A stretch of 64,000 bases of DNA. Source: an uncultured Bryobacterales bacterium. GTDB lineage: Bacteria > Acidobacteriota > Terriglobia > Bryobacterales > UBA6623. The notes under the pieces are model-generated. The model searched no databases, had not been told where the DNA came from, and saw only the letters and a list, made by a program, of their open reading frames with translations. The translations under genes were made by a program, and so were the position numbers. Shown here piece by piece: positions 56,583-63,999 of this stretch (the stretch's first letter is position 1; the number at the start of each line of letters is the position of its first letter). The stretch is from the NCBI GenBank assembly GCA_951813605.1, contig OX638379.1, forward strand, positions 3,528,062 through 3,592,061, read 5' to 3'.

Positions 56583-56595
56583 CAAAGCAAGATTA
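56583..56595 (-). promoter_or_regulatory. -10 element 7 nt before Gfo/Idh/MocA ATG
   Basis: On the minus strand TAATCT (56595-56590), TGCTTTG, then ATG at 56582: the same hexamer and spacing as the sulfatase gene at 14759. No ribosome site is present. Confidence 0.45.
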
Positions 56596-57251
56596 GCACG
56601 CTGCAATTGCCGCCCGATCGTCCGATTCCTAACAGGGAGAGCGAGAATTATCGCCGGAGAGGCGAGTCGTCCATAAGGCAATCCGCCCCGGTTTTGCGGC
56701 TAGCGGGGCCCGCCTTGGGTACGGTTGGACCGGTCGACGTCGCCTCGGCACGGACCCACGTCTGGGATCGCTTCTCGCTGCGTCACTCCTGGGCAAGTCG
56801 AGGGCCGACCAAGCTCGCGTGGCATGCCTTCCCTATATCGGCACCAAAGGCTGGCGAGCGCCGCACCGATCCAAGGCGGTCGGGCAGGCAAGTCATGCTC
56901 CGGATCCCGGGACGAGCGGCACGTTCCCGAGAAGGCTGGTCCTGCGATTGGAGCGACCGCCTGAAACCGGGCCCTTGGATCGATGCAATTCCGAAACCGG
57001 ACCAACTAGAGCTGCGGCCTATGATGCCAAATAGACTGGATTCTCGCTGGACTGCAATCCGAAACCGCGCTGCGGGGCAATCGACGAGACTAGCTCTTTT
57101 CGGCTATGCCGGTACGCTATGTTGATTACTGGGTTCCAGGGTCGGGTGTCCGACAGTTTCGGATTGTTTAGCCCGCGACCCGAGCCACCTGTAATTTCGC
57201 ACCGGCAGGCCGAGCGCGACGTGCGTGCCGGTTGCCACCCTTCTGGAATCC
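56596..57251. other. divergent intergenic region
   Basis: About 650 bases with no supported gene. A short motif (CAAT(T)CCGAAACCG) occurs twice near 56982 and 57055, with no clear meaning. Confidence 0.35.
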
Positions 57252-58430
57252 ATGTCGTCCGACTTCTACCAGCCTCCGCACCGCATTCTCCTAGGCCCCG
57301 GACCCAGCACGGTGGACCCACGCGTGTATCAGGCCATGGAGTCGCCCCTGGTGGGGCAAACCGATCCGGATTTCTTCGGCGTGCTGCACGACACCTCGGA
57401 GTTGCTGCGCTACGTGTTCGGGACGAGCAACGAGTTCACTATCGCTGTGTCCGGCACAGGATCCGCCGGGATGGAAGCCGCGGTCGTGAACTTCATCGAA
57501 GAGGGCACCAAGGTGGCGGTTTTCGCCAACGGCTACTTCTCTGACCGCTTCACGGAAATGTGCAGGCGGCAACGGGCCGATCTAGCTCGGCTGGAGAAGC
57601 CGTGAGGCGCGGCCTTCACCGATCAAGAAGCCCGCGACTTCATCGGGCGCGAGCGGCCCCAAGTCGTGATGTTCGTCCACGCGGAAACCTCGACCGGGGC
57701 ACTTCAGCCCGCCGGAGCGATCTGTCGCGCGGCGCACGAATGTGGCGCCCTCGTGATTGGCGACTGCGTGACATCCTTGGGCGGGATGCCTGTGGATATT
57801 GACGAGAACGGGATAGACATCGCGTACAGCGGTACGCAGAAGTGCCTGAGCGCCCCGCCGGGCCTGGCGCCTCTCACGCTATCCGGCGCGGCTCTGGACA
57901 AGCTCAGGGCCCGCACGTCGCCGTGCGTATCGTGGTACCTGGACCTCAAACTGATCGACGAGTACTGGGGCACGTCCCATCGCTACCATCACACGGCGCC
58001 CATCACGATGTTCTTTGCGCTGCGTGAAGCCTTGCGACTCTGCCAACAAGAGACGCTTGAAGCAAGGTTCGAGCGCCACCGCCTGAATCACAGGGCGTTC
58101 GTAGCCGGCATCGAGGCGCTCGGCCTTTCGATGCATGTCCCCGTCGCAAACCGCCTCTGGACGCTGAATACGCCCACGCTCCCAGAAGGCTGCGACGACG
58201 GAGAGTTGCGAAAACGTCTTCTCGACGAGTTCGGCATCGAGGTGCTGGGCGGATTCGGGCCACTCGCCGGCAAGATCCTGCGCGTTGGCCTGATGGGTGC
58301 CTCGTCCCAGAGGCAATACGTCCTTCTCCTGCTCGGCGCGCTCGAGACCTGCCTGCAGGCGAATGGAGGGACACGAGCGGCCGAGGCCGTGTACCAAAGC
58401 TCGGGCGGACGCGGGGATCGCGAGGACTGA
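57252..58430 (+). pseudogene. class V aminotransferase with in-frame TGA
   Basis: PLP enzyme of the alanine-glyoxylate/serine-pyruvate aminotransferase family, read as one frame of 392 codons. Motifs: HRILLGPGPSTVDPRVYQAM, TIAVSGTGSAGMEAAVVNFI, VFANGYFSDRF, VMFVHAETSTGALQPAGAIC, VIGDCVTSLGGMPVDIDENG and PLP lysine 197 in YSGTQKCLSAPPGLAPLTLS. The TGA at 57603-57605 (codon 118) replaces a position where the family reads EKPWG, so it looks like TGG changed to TGA. Both sides stay in frame and well conserved. It is either a recent nonsense mutation, a base-calling error or read-through. The ATG at 57252 is preferred over an in-frame GTG at 57225. Confidence 0.85.
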
Positions 58431-58524
58431 CGATGCTGGGGGTGCACGAGACCCCGTTGTCTGCAAGACTGGTGACTGCGGCTAGACATGCGAAAGATGG
58501 CCCCGCGGAGAGCAGCATGACAGC

Positions 58525-58601
58525 GGGCGGCTAGCTCAGTTGGTTAGAGCGCCTGCCTTACAAGCAGGAGGTCACTGGTTCGAGTCCAGTGCTGCCCACC
58601 A
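58525..58601 (+). tRNA. tRNA-Val (TAC anticodon)
   Basis: Complete 77-base cloverleaf with encoded CCA. The acceptor stem GGGCGGC pairs with GCTGCCC (one G-T pair). The anticodon stem CCTGC/GCAGG encloses CTTACAA with anticodon TAC at 58559-58561. The T arm carries GGTTCGAGTCC. Its 3' side borders the accessory island and is a plausible integration site. Confidence 0.97.
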
Positions 58602-59226
58602 CGCCCCTCGCCGCTAACCTCCCTGATTCTCCAGCACTTACGCGATTCGTCGCTGTGCGAAGATCCGAGCGCCCCTTCCCCCAAGAGGCGAGCAGAGAAG
58701 GCAGGCGCTCATCATTCTGGCGGGCAATTGGCCAGAGAAAGGCAGGACCTCTCTTCCCTGCCCAAGGTTTCCCGGAGGGTTCGCGCACGCTAATGCACCG
58801 CGCCCGCAAGGGCACAACCCCCGCCGTTCACAGGAGTCCATCAGACGGCATGCGCAGGGGGATATTGATGGTGGGTGCGCAACAGTTGCAGCGATGGCTA
58901 CGAGCAATGCCGACGAGTAGCCCGCGAACGGGAGTCTGTGTCTGGCCTATCCCTCCAGACCTGAGCTTTAGCCGCCGGGACGTGGCCCCCGGTGGGCAGG
59001 AGCGAGCAAGCGTCGCTGCTTTCGGCTAGCGGGCCCCCCGGCAAGGGGAGGTCTGAGGCGTGGCACCCACATTACCCTGTCTATGGAGGAGGTTTGCGCC
59101 CGTTTTCTGGCTCTATAGATAGAGATTGCCTGGTTGTGTACAAATGATTCTGCAAGAAGCCGGAGGAGGGAAAGGCCATCGTCCGCCGGTGATCCCTGAT
59201 GTTCGAAGCCAGAAGGGAGGCAGACA
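58602..59226. other. spacer after tRNA, possible IS left end
   Basis: No gene is supported. AT-richer sequence around 59112-59150 (GAGATTGCCTGGTTGTGTAC) may be the left end of the IS256-type relic that starts at 59227. Confidence 0.35.
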
Positions 59227-59615
59227 ATGGCCGACAAGAAGAATACGACAGCGAGCGCGTCGTTGCAAGCGATCCTGCAGCAGGACGGAGACTGGGCGCG
59301 GGAGGTGATCCGGCGGACGATTGGAGTTACTACCTGTCTACGACAGGTAGTAACTCCAAGGCGAGCTTCGCCTTCTACCGCCTGCCGCTGGCGCACCACA
59401 AGCACATGAAGTCGACCAACATGCTGGAGCGCTTCCACGGCGAGCGGCGGCGGCGCACGCGGGCGATCCGCATCTTCCCCAACGAGGCCAGCTGCCTGCG
59501 GCTGATCCGGGCGCTGGCCGTGGAGACTCATGAAGGCTGGCTGGAGGACAGCCGCTACCTCAACATGGAGTACTGGCGGAAACACCGCAAGCAGGCCCTG
59601 CGCCAGGCGGACTGA
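59227..59615 (+). pseudogene. internally deleted IS256-family transposase
   Basis: The first 35 codons (MADKKNTTASASLQAILQQD, GDWAREVIRR) match the N-terminus of IS256-type transposases and follow GGAGGC. The frame shown by FAFYRLPLAHHKHMKSTNML, RIFPNEASCLRLIRALAVET and GWLEDSRYLNMEYWRKHRKQ is the family C-terminus, ending at 59615. About 270 central residues, including the DDE catalytic acids, are missing. A perfect hairpin (59321-59359) lies exactly at the junction. The element is dead but its ends are well conserved. Confidence 0.85.
59321..59359. repeat. perfect 18-bp inverted repeat, 3-base loop
   Basis: TTGGAGTTACTACCTGTC (59321-59338), loop TAC, and its exact reverse complement (59342-59359). 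It separates the N- and C-terminal halves of the IS256 relic and may be two abutted terminal repeats of another element or a deletion scar. Confidence 0.9.
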
Positions 59616-59735
59616 GCGCGCCCGGCGGAGCGATTCCAAGCATTCCCGACAAATCCTCCCGACGCGGTCCGCCAGGGCCCGCCGGAAGGACTGTGGCCGG
59701 GCTCCGGGGCGCAACTTGGGAGGCCCTCCCGAGCC

Positions 59736-59891
59736 GGCATCACCCGCCTGCAGACGGAGCTGCGCGGAGCCGTCAAGGCCGATCTCCAGCACCTGAAGAA
59801 GCTGCCCGAAAAGGTGGACAGGCTGGAACGCTGCCAGACCGCCATCAAAGAGGACGTGGCCTGGATTCGCGGGCGGCTGGAGAAGGGCTGA
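59736..59891 (+). pseudogene. truncated coiled-coil phage-type protein
   Basis: An open frame without its own start ends at 59891 and reads GITRLQTELRGAVKADLQHL then PEKVDRLERCQTAIKEDVAW and IRGRLEKG. Such short coiled-coil proteins often lie just before phage lysis genes. The 5' part appears lost next to the IS256 relic. It ends 3 bases before the endopeptidase start. Confidence 0.45.
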
Positions 59892-59894
59892 ACC

Positions 59895-60314
59895 GTGGAC
59901 CTTGCGCCGTACCATCTGTCCTACGACGAACTGGCCTGCCATGACGCCGCCCGCACGCCATATCCCCGGCAGTGGCGCGAGACGCGGCTGCCCGGGCTGG
60001 CCGCGACGTTCGAGAGCCTGCGCCAGCACTGCGGCACCGGCCCGCTGAGGATTCTGTCGGCCTACCGCACGCCGGAGCACAACGCGGCGGTCGGCGGCAG
60101 GCCGCACAGCCAGCACATCGAGGGCCGTGCCTTGGATGTAGCGAACCCGCGGGAGATGAACGCCCGGGATTTCCACGGCCGCGCGCGGGAGTGGGCGAAG
60201 ACAGCGCCGGACCTGCGCGGCCTCGGCTACTATCGCTGGGGAGTCCATATCGACATCCGCCCGGCTGGCCGGCTCGTCGCCTGGGGCGGCCAATCCGTGG
60301 GCGTGAGGGCCTGA
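59895..60314 (+). CDS. phage-type M15 peptidase (endolysin)
   Basis: 139 aa peptidoglycan peptidase of the VanY/M15 type. Zinc ligands are visible as His74 and Asp81 in PHSQHIEGRALDVAN and His118 in RWGVHIDIRP; LRILSAYRTPEHNAAVGG is the usual preceding loop. No signal peptide is present, so release needs the holin encoded next. The start is GTG at 59895. Its TGA shares one base with the next ATG (TGATG), typical of tightly packed lysis cassettes. Confidence 0.88.
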   Translation: MDLAPYHLSYDELACHDAARTPYPRQWRETRLPGLAATFESLRQHCGTGPLRILSAYRTPEHNAAVGGRPHSQHIEGRALDVANPREMNARDFHGRAREWAKTAPDLRGLGYYRWGVHIDIRPAGRLVAWGGQSVGVRA

Positions 60315-60736
60315 TGGGAGTGCTAAGCAAGATCGTCGGGGCACCGTTCATCGGGGCAGCCGAGGGCATCGCCAGCATCATCGACCGCTTCGTGGAGACG
60401 GCGGACGAAAAGGCCGCTGCCGAGATCGTCAAGCAGCGCATCCTCGCCCGGCCCCGCGAGGCGCAGATCGAGATCAACAAGATCGAGGCCGCGCACCGCT
60501 CGATTCTCGTTGCCGGATGGCGTCCGTTCATCGGCTGGGTGTGCGGCGCCTGCCTCGGCCTGTACTTCATCCCGCAGTACGTGCTGGCCGCCTTCCTGTG
60601 GGGCCGCCAGGTGATCCGCACCGACGAGCTGGTGCCGTACCCGGTCGGCGTGGACGGGCTGATGGAACTCGTGCTGGCCCTGCTCGGCATGGGCATGCTG
60701 CGCTCGGTCGAGAAGCTGGGCGGCAAGGCGAAGTGA
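60314..60736 (+). CDS. three-TM holin (gene-transfer-release type)
   Basis: 140 aa. An amphipathic N-terminal half (GAPFIGAAEGIASIIDRFVE, AQIEINKIEAAHRSILVAGW) leads to RPFIGWVCGACLGLYFI, a second membrane segment (PQYVLAAFLW) and a third (GLMELVLALLGMGMLRSVEK). The EINKxEAxHRS-xxVAGWRPFIGW motif is that of the family named GTA_holin_3TM in Pfam (holin for gene-transfer release). It would form membrane holes for the M15 enzyme. It overlaps both neighbours (TGATG and GTGA). Confidence 0.82.
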   Translation: MGVLSKIVGAPFIGAAEGIASIIDRFVETADEKAAAEIVKQRILARPREAQIEINKIEAAHRSILVAGWRPFIGWVCGACLGLYFIPQYVLAAFLWGRQVIRTDELVPYPVGVDGLMELVLALLGMGMLRSVEKLGGKAK

Positions 60737-61224
60737 GGGCGGTGCTTACACCGGAGCAGGCTGGGGCGGTCTGGGAATTGATGCACGAAGCGGAAGTGCG
60801 TTCGCTGTACTTTGCCGATCTTGCAACCCGCTACACGAAGCGCAAGCAGGCCGTCATCGGGCTGTCGTTTCTTCTCTCCTCGGGCGCCGCGCTGACCGCC
60901 TTCGGCGACTTGGCGGACTGGGTGCCGTCGGCCTTCGGTCTGCTGGTGGCCGTCCTGACCGGCTATGCCCTCGCGGCGAATCTAGACCAGAAGGTCGTGC
61001 AGTTCGTCAAGCTGCAGATGGCCTGGGAGCAGCAGTCGCACGAATACAAGCGGCTCCGCCAGCACTGGTACGAAGACGGCACGGAACGGGAGCTGGACCT
61101 GCTATCGCGCCGGGAGCGCGAACTCTCTGGGGAAGCGACCAGCACGGGCACCCCGTGGAAGCCGAAACTGATGGCCCACTGGGAAGCCTTCGTCTACGCG
61201 AAGCTGCGTCCCGATGCCGCGTAA
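60733..61224 (+). CDS. two-TM membrane protein of lysis cassette
   Basis: 163 aa from the GTG at 60733, which overlaps the holin stop (GTGA). An N-terminal helix (TPEQAGAVWELMHEAEVRSL) and basic stretch (RYTKRKQA) precede two membrane segments (IGLSFLLSSGAALTAFG, WVPSAFGLLVAVLTGYALAA). A long charged helical tail follows (QFVKLQMAWEQQSHEYKRLR, ERELDLLSRRERELSGE). The shape of two close TM helices plus a cytosolic coiled tail is like SLATT-type effectors, but also like spanin or antiholin helpers. No family is assigned. The gene order suggests a role in lysis control. Confidence 0.65.
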   Translation: MRAVLTPEQAGAVWELMHEAEVRSLYFADLATRYTKRKQAVIGLSFLLSSGAALTAFGDLADWVPSAFGLLVAVLTGYALAANLDQKVVQFVKLQMAWEQQSHEYKRLRQHWYEDGTERELDLLSRRERELSGEATSTGTPWKPKLMAHWEAFVYAKLRPDAA

Positions 61225-61519
61225 CCCCAGAGAGGAAAAATCGTGGCCGCCGGTGCATCCGCCGCCGAGGCCTGCCCCGCCGCCCCCGCGGCCTGCCCCC
61301 CCGTCGCCGCCTCCGCCAAGGCCCGGGGGCGGCCGACGCACCTTCCTGCGCGGCGTGGGCAGCATCATCGACCTGCTCCCGGATCCTCGACGGTATTGGG
61401 ATATCGTCGGGAATGAGACGCCGGAGGAGCGAATCGCGCAGGTCTGGCGGAACGTGGGTGATCATATCCGGGCCGCGATGCGGGAGATGGACAAGGAGAT
61501 CGTGGGGCGTGCGAAGTGA
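61214..61519 (+). CDS. small proline-rich protein
   Basis: 101 aa; it starts 11 bases before the end of the previous gene, in another frame. The N-terminal 38 residues are Pro/Arg repeats (VHPPPRPAPPPPRPAPPSPP). The C-terminal half is ordinary (FLRGVGSIIDLLPDPRRYWD, ERIAQVWRNVGDHIRAAMRE). No family was recognised. As the last gene of the overlapping set it probably belongs to the same phage-derived operon. Confidence 0.55.
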   Translation: MPRNPREEKSWPPVHPPPRPAPPPPRPAPPSPPPPRPGGGRRTFLRGVGSIIDLLPDPRRYWDIVGNETPEERIAQVWRNVGDHIRAAMREMDKEIVGRAK

Positions 61520-61624
61520 GCGGGGCCGCGAGCGTCTGGCTCTGGCTCGAAGCGGGGCGGCGTACCGCAACATCGAGGGGATGAGCGGCCCCTGAGCGGA
61601 CTGCCTGCTTCGGTTTGTCGGTGG

Positions 61625-61945
61625 CTATGCCGCCTTAGCATTCGCCTCCATGCGCTTCCGCGCCTGCGCCAGGTCGTAGCTGCCCTGCAAGCGCACCCAG
61701 AATGCTGCGTTGGACCAACCTACCGCTTCCAGCTTCAAGGCCATTGCCGGCGTGATTCCCGCCTTGCCGTTGAGCACCCGAGACAGGGTGTGCCGTGCCA
61801 CGCCGAGCTTGGCGGCAGCCTCGCCGACGGTCATCCCGTCAACGAGACAACCGTCGCGGATGGTACGCCCAGGGTGAGGCGGATTGCGTCGTAGCCAAGC
61901 GTCCTCCCTGATCGGTTCGTTGATGATTGAGTCATTGTCATTCAT
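61625..61945 (-). CDS. higA: HigA-family antitoxin
   Basis: 106 aa DNA-binding antitoxin. The N-terminus HPGRTIRDGCLVDGMTVGEA and helix-turn-helix AAKLGVARHTLSRVLNGKAG with ITPAMALKLEAVGWSNAAFW are the HigA/VapI pattern. AGGGAG lies upstream of the ATG. It follows the toxin gene by 12 bases (toxin first, as in most higBA loci). It would neutralise HigB and repress the operon promoter. Confidence 0.92.
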   Translation of the reverse strand: MNDNDSIINEPIREDAWLRRNPPHPGRTIRDGCLVDGMTVGEAAAKLGVARHTLSRVLNGKAGITPAMALKLEAVGWSNAAFWVRLQGSYDLAQARKRMEANAKAA

Positions 61946-61957
61946 GTTGTGTTCTCC

Positions 61958-62239
61958 CTAGTGGTAATCAACCAAGTCCACGTCCACGGCCTCACCGCCC
62001 TGGAACTTGAAGACGATACGCCAGTTTCCGGAAACCCGCACGGACCATTGCCCCCTGCGGTCACCTGCTAGCTGGTGCAGGTGGTAGCCGGGCAGAGCCA
62101 TGTCTGCGGCCGACTTTGCTTGGTCCAGGTTATGCAACCTGTCCTCGAGTTTCTCAGCAAGAGCGCGCGCTATTCGTCCCTTTTTCCCGCGCACAAAGAA
62201 TCGCTTGAGGCCGTTGTGCTTGAATCTCTTGATTGCCAC
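61958..62239 (-). CDS. higB: HigB-like RelE/ParE-superfamily toxin
   Basis: 93 aa from the GTG at 62239. Family features: KRFFVRGKKGRIARALAEKL, LHNLDQAKSAADMALPGYHL, HQLAGDRRGQWSVRVSGNWR and IVFKFQGGEAVDVDLVDYH. HigB toxins cleave ribosome-bound mRNA. A promoter with perfect 17-base spacing ends 7 nt before the GTG, so the start is fixed and the mRNA is probably leaderless; a longer frame to 62275 would run through the promoter. Confidence 0.92.
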   Translation of the reverse strand: MAIKRFKHNGLKRFFVRGKKGRIARALAEKLEDRLHNLDQAKSAADMALPGYHLHQLAGDRRGQWSVRVSGNWRIVFKFQGGEAVDVDLVDYH

Positions 62240-62275
62240 TAAAGCTAGTGTACCTCGTATCGGTACACATGTCAA
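62240..62275 (-). promoter_or_regulatory. higBA promoter with operator palindrome
   Basis: On the minus strand: TTGACA (62275-62270), 17 bases, TACACT (62252-62247), 7 bases, GTG start. A perfect inverted repeat GTGTACC-N7-GGTACAC (62248-62268) fills the spacer and overlaps the -10, where bound HigA would block RNA polymerase. Confidence 0.8.
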
Positions 62276-62369
62276 GATCTATCGTGATGTTATTCAGCAA
62301 GTTACTACGAATTATTAGAATCTATGTGCCTAGATCAGTATCAACCACGCCCTACACTCCGCTCTAGCG

Positions 62370-62480
62370 CTACGAGAACTGCATCGCAACCGAGGGGCAG
62401 GTCCGCAGCACGCCCTCCAGCGCCGCGGCCACCGTCCCGCCCGACACATTCAGGCGCGTCCGGGTATGTGTGAGATGGAA
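62370..62480 (-). pseudogene. possible ThiS/MoaD-like fragment
   Basis: A 36-codon open stretch without a start reads RLNVSGGTVAAALEGVLRTC, which resembles the first strand-helix of ubiquitin-like sulfur carriers. It is too short for a firm call. Confidence 0.2.
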
Positions 62481-62560
62481 CTAGGCGGCGACTGGCAGGG
62501 AGAGCCGGAGGCCGCGTGCAATCCTGCTGGTCGACGAGGACCGTTGACGGTCGCGTCCGG

Positions 62561-62878
62561 TCAGCTACCCCTGACTAAGTAGTACACAGTCCCTTCATGC
62601 ATCAGACGTTTCGGATCAGGCAGGCCGCTCGCTCCGATTGTCCCATCCGGTCTAACGTATCGGTGAACTCTCGCAAGCTCGGACCCATTAGGCAGAAAGT
62701 ACGAGACGATTTGACTGCGTGTACAATTAGGCTCGTCGGAGCGAGGAGGTGACGGATGCCGGTCTTGAATGACACGAACGTCAATCTCTCCGTTCGGAGC
62801 CTTCTCTACAATCCGCGCTTGGTTGAACCACTTACGCATCTGGCTTGGTGTGGTTCTGTGGACAGGAGGTTGACTCAT
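62561..62878 (-). CDS. small hypothetical protein
   Basis: 105 aa from the ATG at 62878. Sequence features look protein-like: HRTTPSQMRKWFNQARIVEK, RSQIVSYFLPNGSELARVHR, YVRPDGTIGASGLPDPKRLM and a YYLV end. No family was recognised with certainty. No ribosome site precedes the ATG, whose bases overlap the start codon of the divergent gene; M14 (62839) is another possible start. Confidence 0.5.
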   Translation of the reverse strand: MSQPPVHRTTPSQMRKWFNQARIVEKAPNGEIDVRVIQDRHPSPPRSDEPNCTRSQIVSYFLPNGSELARVHRYVRPDGTIGASGLPDPKRLMHEGTVYYLVRGS

Positions 62879-63305
62879 GGTGACAGCCGAAGAGATCAGA
62901 GAACGCCTTGTCGCGTTGCTGGACGGACCCCTCTCCATCGAGGACTTCGAAGACTGGATCGTGGCGGGAGGCTGGAACATGCATACCTCGTCCGATAACG
63001 CTGCCCAGCGTCTCGTGGGAGCCGTCGAGGTTCGCCTTGCCGAGTACTCTCAGGATCACCTCTCGGAAAGCGAGCTCCGGGAGGAATTGGAGAGCGTCCT
63101 GAACGATGTCGGGAGTGGGGTGCACCACGAGAGAATCACCTTTGATGAGAATGCGGTCGTTCGACATTCGGGCCCGGAGTACCATGCGACGCGAACCGAG
63201 AGTCCCCCCCAGCATCATTACGGAAACCACCGATTCAGGATTACTAGTCCTCAGGTTGGTTCCGTTGGGGAGGCTGCGCCGGAGGAGGTGTCATCGCTGC
63301 CTTGA
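62877..63305 (+). CDS. small acidic hypothetical protein
   Basis: 142 aa from the ATG at 62877, with AGGAGG eight bases upstream. The N-terminal part (VTAEEIRERLVALLDGPLSI, EDFEDWIVAGGWNMH, AQRLVGAVEVRLAEYSQDHL, SESELREELESVL) is a compact acidic helical domain of a type seen in small bacterial proteins of unknown role. The C-terminal third is low in order. The two divergent start codons share CATG, so each 5' signal lies inside the other gene. Confidence 0.65.
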   Translation: MVTAEEIRERLVALLDGPLSIEDFEDWIVAGGWNMHTSSDNAAQRLVGAVEVRLAEYSQDHLSESELREELESVLNDVGSGVHHERITFDENAVVRHSGPEYHATRTESPPQHHYGNHRFRITSPQVGSVGEAAPEEVSSLP

Positions 63306-63666
63306 CCACGGTGAACGTCAACGGCTTCGGCGGTTTGTCGCCCAGGCGGATATTGCATCAGTAGATCCCCCAATCCGGGAGCGGTACGTTGCTGAGGTTG
63401 ATGACCACCTCCACCACTCCGTTCGCGCCGACCACGCTCTCGAATGCGGAATCTGAGAGAATCCCTCCCGTTGGCCTCACAATCTCGATTCTGGCCTGAA
63501 ATCTCTCGTCGGGATTGCCTGTGAGTTTGGCCGCTACGGCTGCGTGGAGGTGGGCACTTGGGACCGAACGGGTGGAAATCTGCGTGAAGACTCCGATTAA
63601 GCACAGTTTCTTGTGTTCGTCCCGGAAGACGGAATCGCAAAGAATTGCCCATTCGCATTCAACCAT
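63244..63666 (-). pseudogene. DUF6941-like protein with in-frame TGA
   Basis: The first 102 codons (MVECEWAILCDSVFRDEHKK, LCLIGVFTQISTRSVPSAHL, ERFQARIEIVRPTGGILSDS, VVEVVINLSNVPLPDWGIY) match the DUF6941 pattern of a short beta-rich protein. A TGA at 63358-63360 interrupts it, and the same frame goes on with CNIRLGDKPPKPLTFTVVKA and a Pro/Gln-rich tail to a TAG at 63244. DUF6941 proteins usually end with such a strand (G-x-Y then x-x-x-R/V-L), so the TGA is inside the domain. Its cause is open: mutation, error or read-through. Confidence 0.6.
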
Positions 63667-63882
63667 GTCGGCAACCTAGCTCCATACTAGCGAGTATGGC
63701 CCGTAGAGCATCCGCGTTCCCCTTCTCATTCCAGCAGTAACCGCACAATCTTGATTGGCGAAGGTTTCGGATTGCGTTCTGCACCAGTTTCTGTACTCGC
63801 GACAGATCTCTAACTTTGCGTCCTCTTTTCGCATGGCACCCCTCATCCGAACGTCCTCGCCGTCCGCATCACCTGCCCGCCC
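63667..63882. other. intergenic, nothing seen
   Basis: No gene or signal is supported, apart from a weak TAGGTT six bases before the DUF6941-like ATG. Confidence 0.35.
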
Positions 63883-63999
63883 TCACTCCGACTGGTTGAT
63901 CCGCTCGAACAGCTCGGCGCTGAGCTTCTGCGCCTCCGCGATCTGCTCGGCGGTCATGCGCGGGCGGAGGTTGTCCTTGTTCTCAATGGCCGTCTTGGT
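63883..63999 (-). CDS. C-terminus of a Sel1-like protein (partial)
   Basis: The frame enters from the right edge and ends at 63883. It reads NKDNLRPRMTAEQIAEAQKL then SAELFERINQSE. The RMTxxQIAEAQKL phrase is typical of the tail of Sel1/TPR-like repeat proteins. The rest lies outside the window. Confidence 0.35.
   Translation of the reverse strand, partial: TKTAIENKDNLRPRMTAEQIAEAQKLSAELFERINQSE

Noticed and set aside
58558..58815. Minus-strand frame ending GSTGLEPVTSCL
   Set aside because: This peptide is the well-known false product of reading a tRNA gene antisense; it overlaps the tRNA-Val.
58968..60344. 458-codon minus-strand open frame
   Set aside because: It is antisense to the IS256 relic and the M15 peptidase, and its composition is typical of a shadow frame.
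57252..63666. Use of TGA as a Trp codon in this organism
   Set aside because: Many intact genes here end at TGA, including tightly overlapping ATGA and GTGA junctions, so a general code change is excluded; only local events remain possible.
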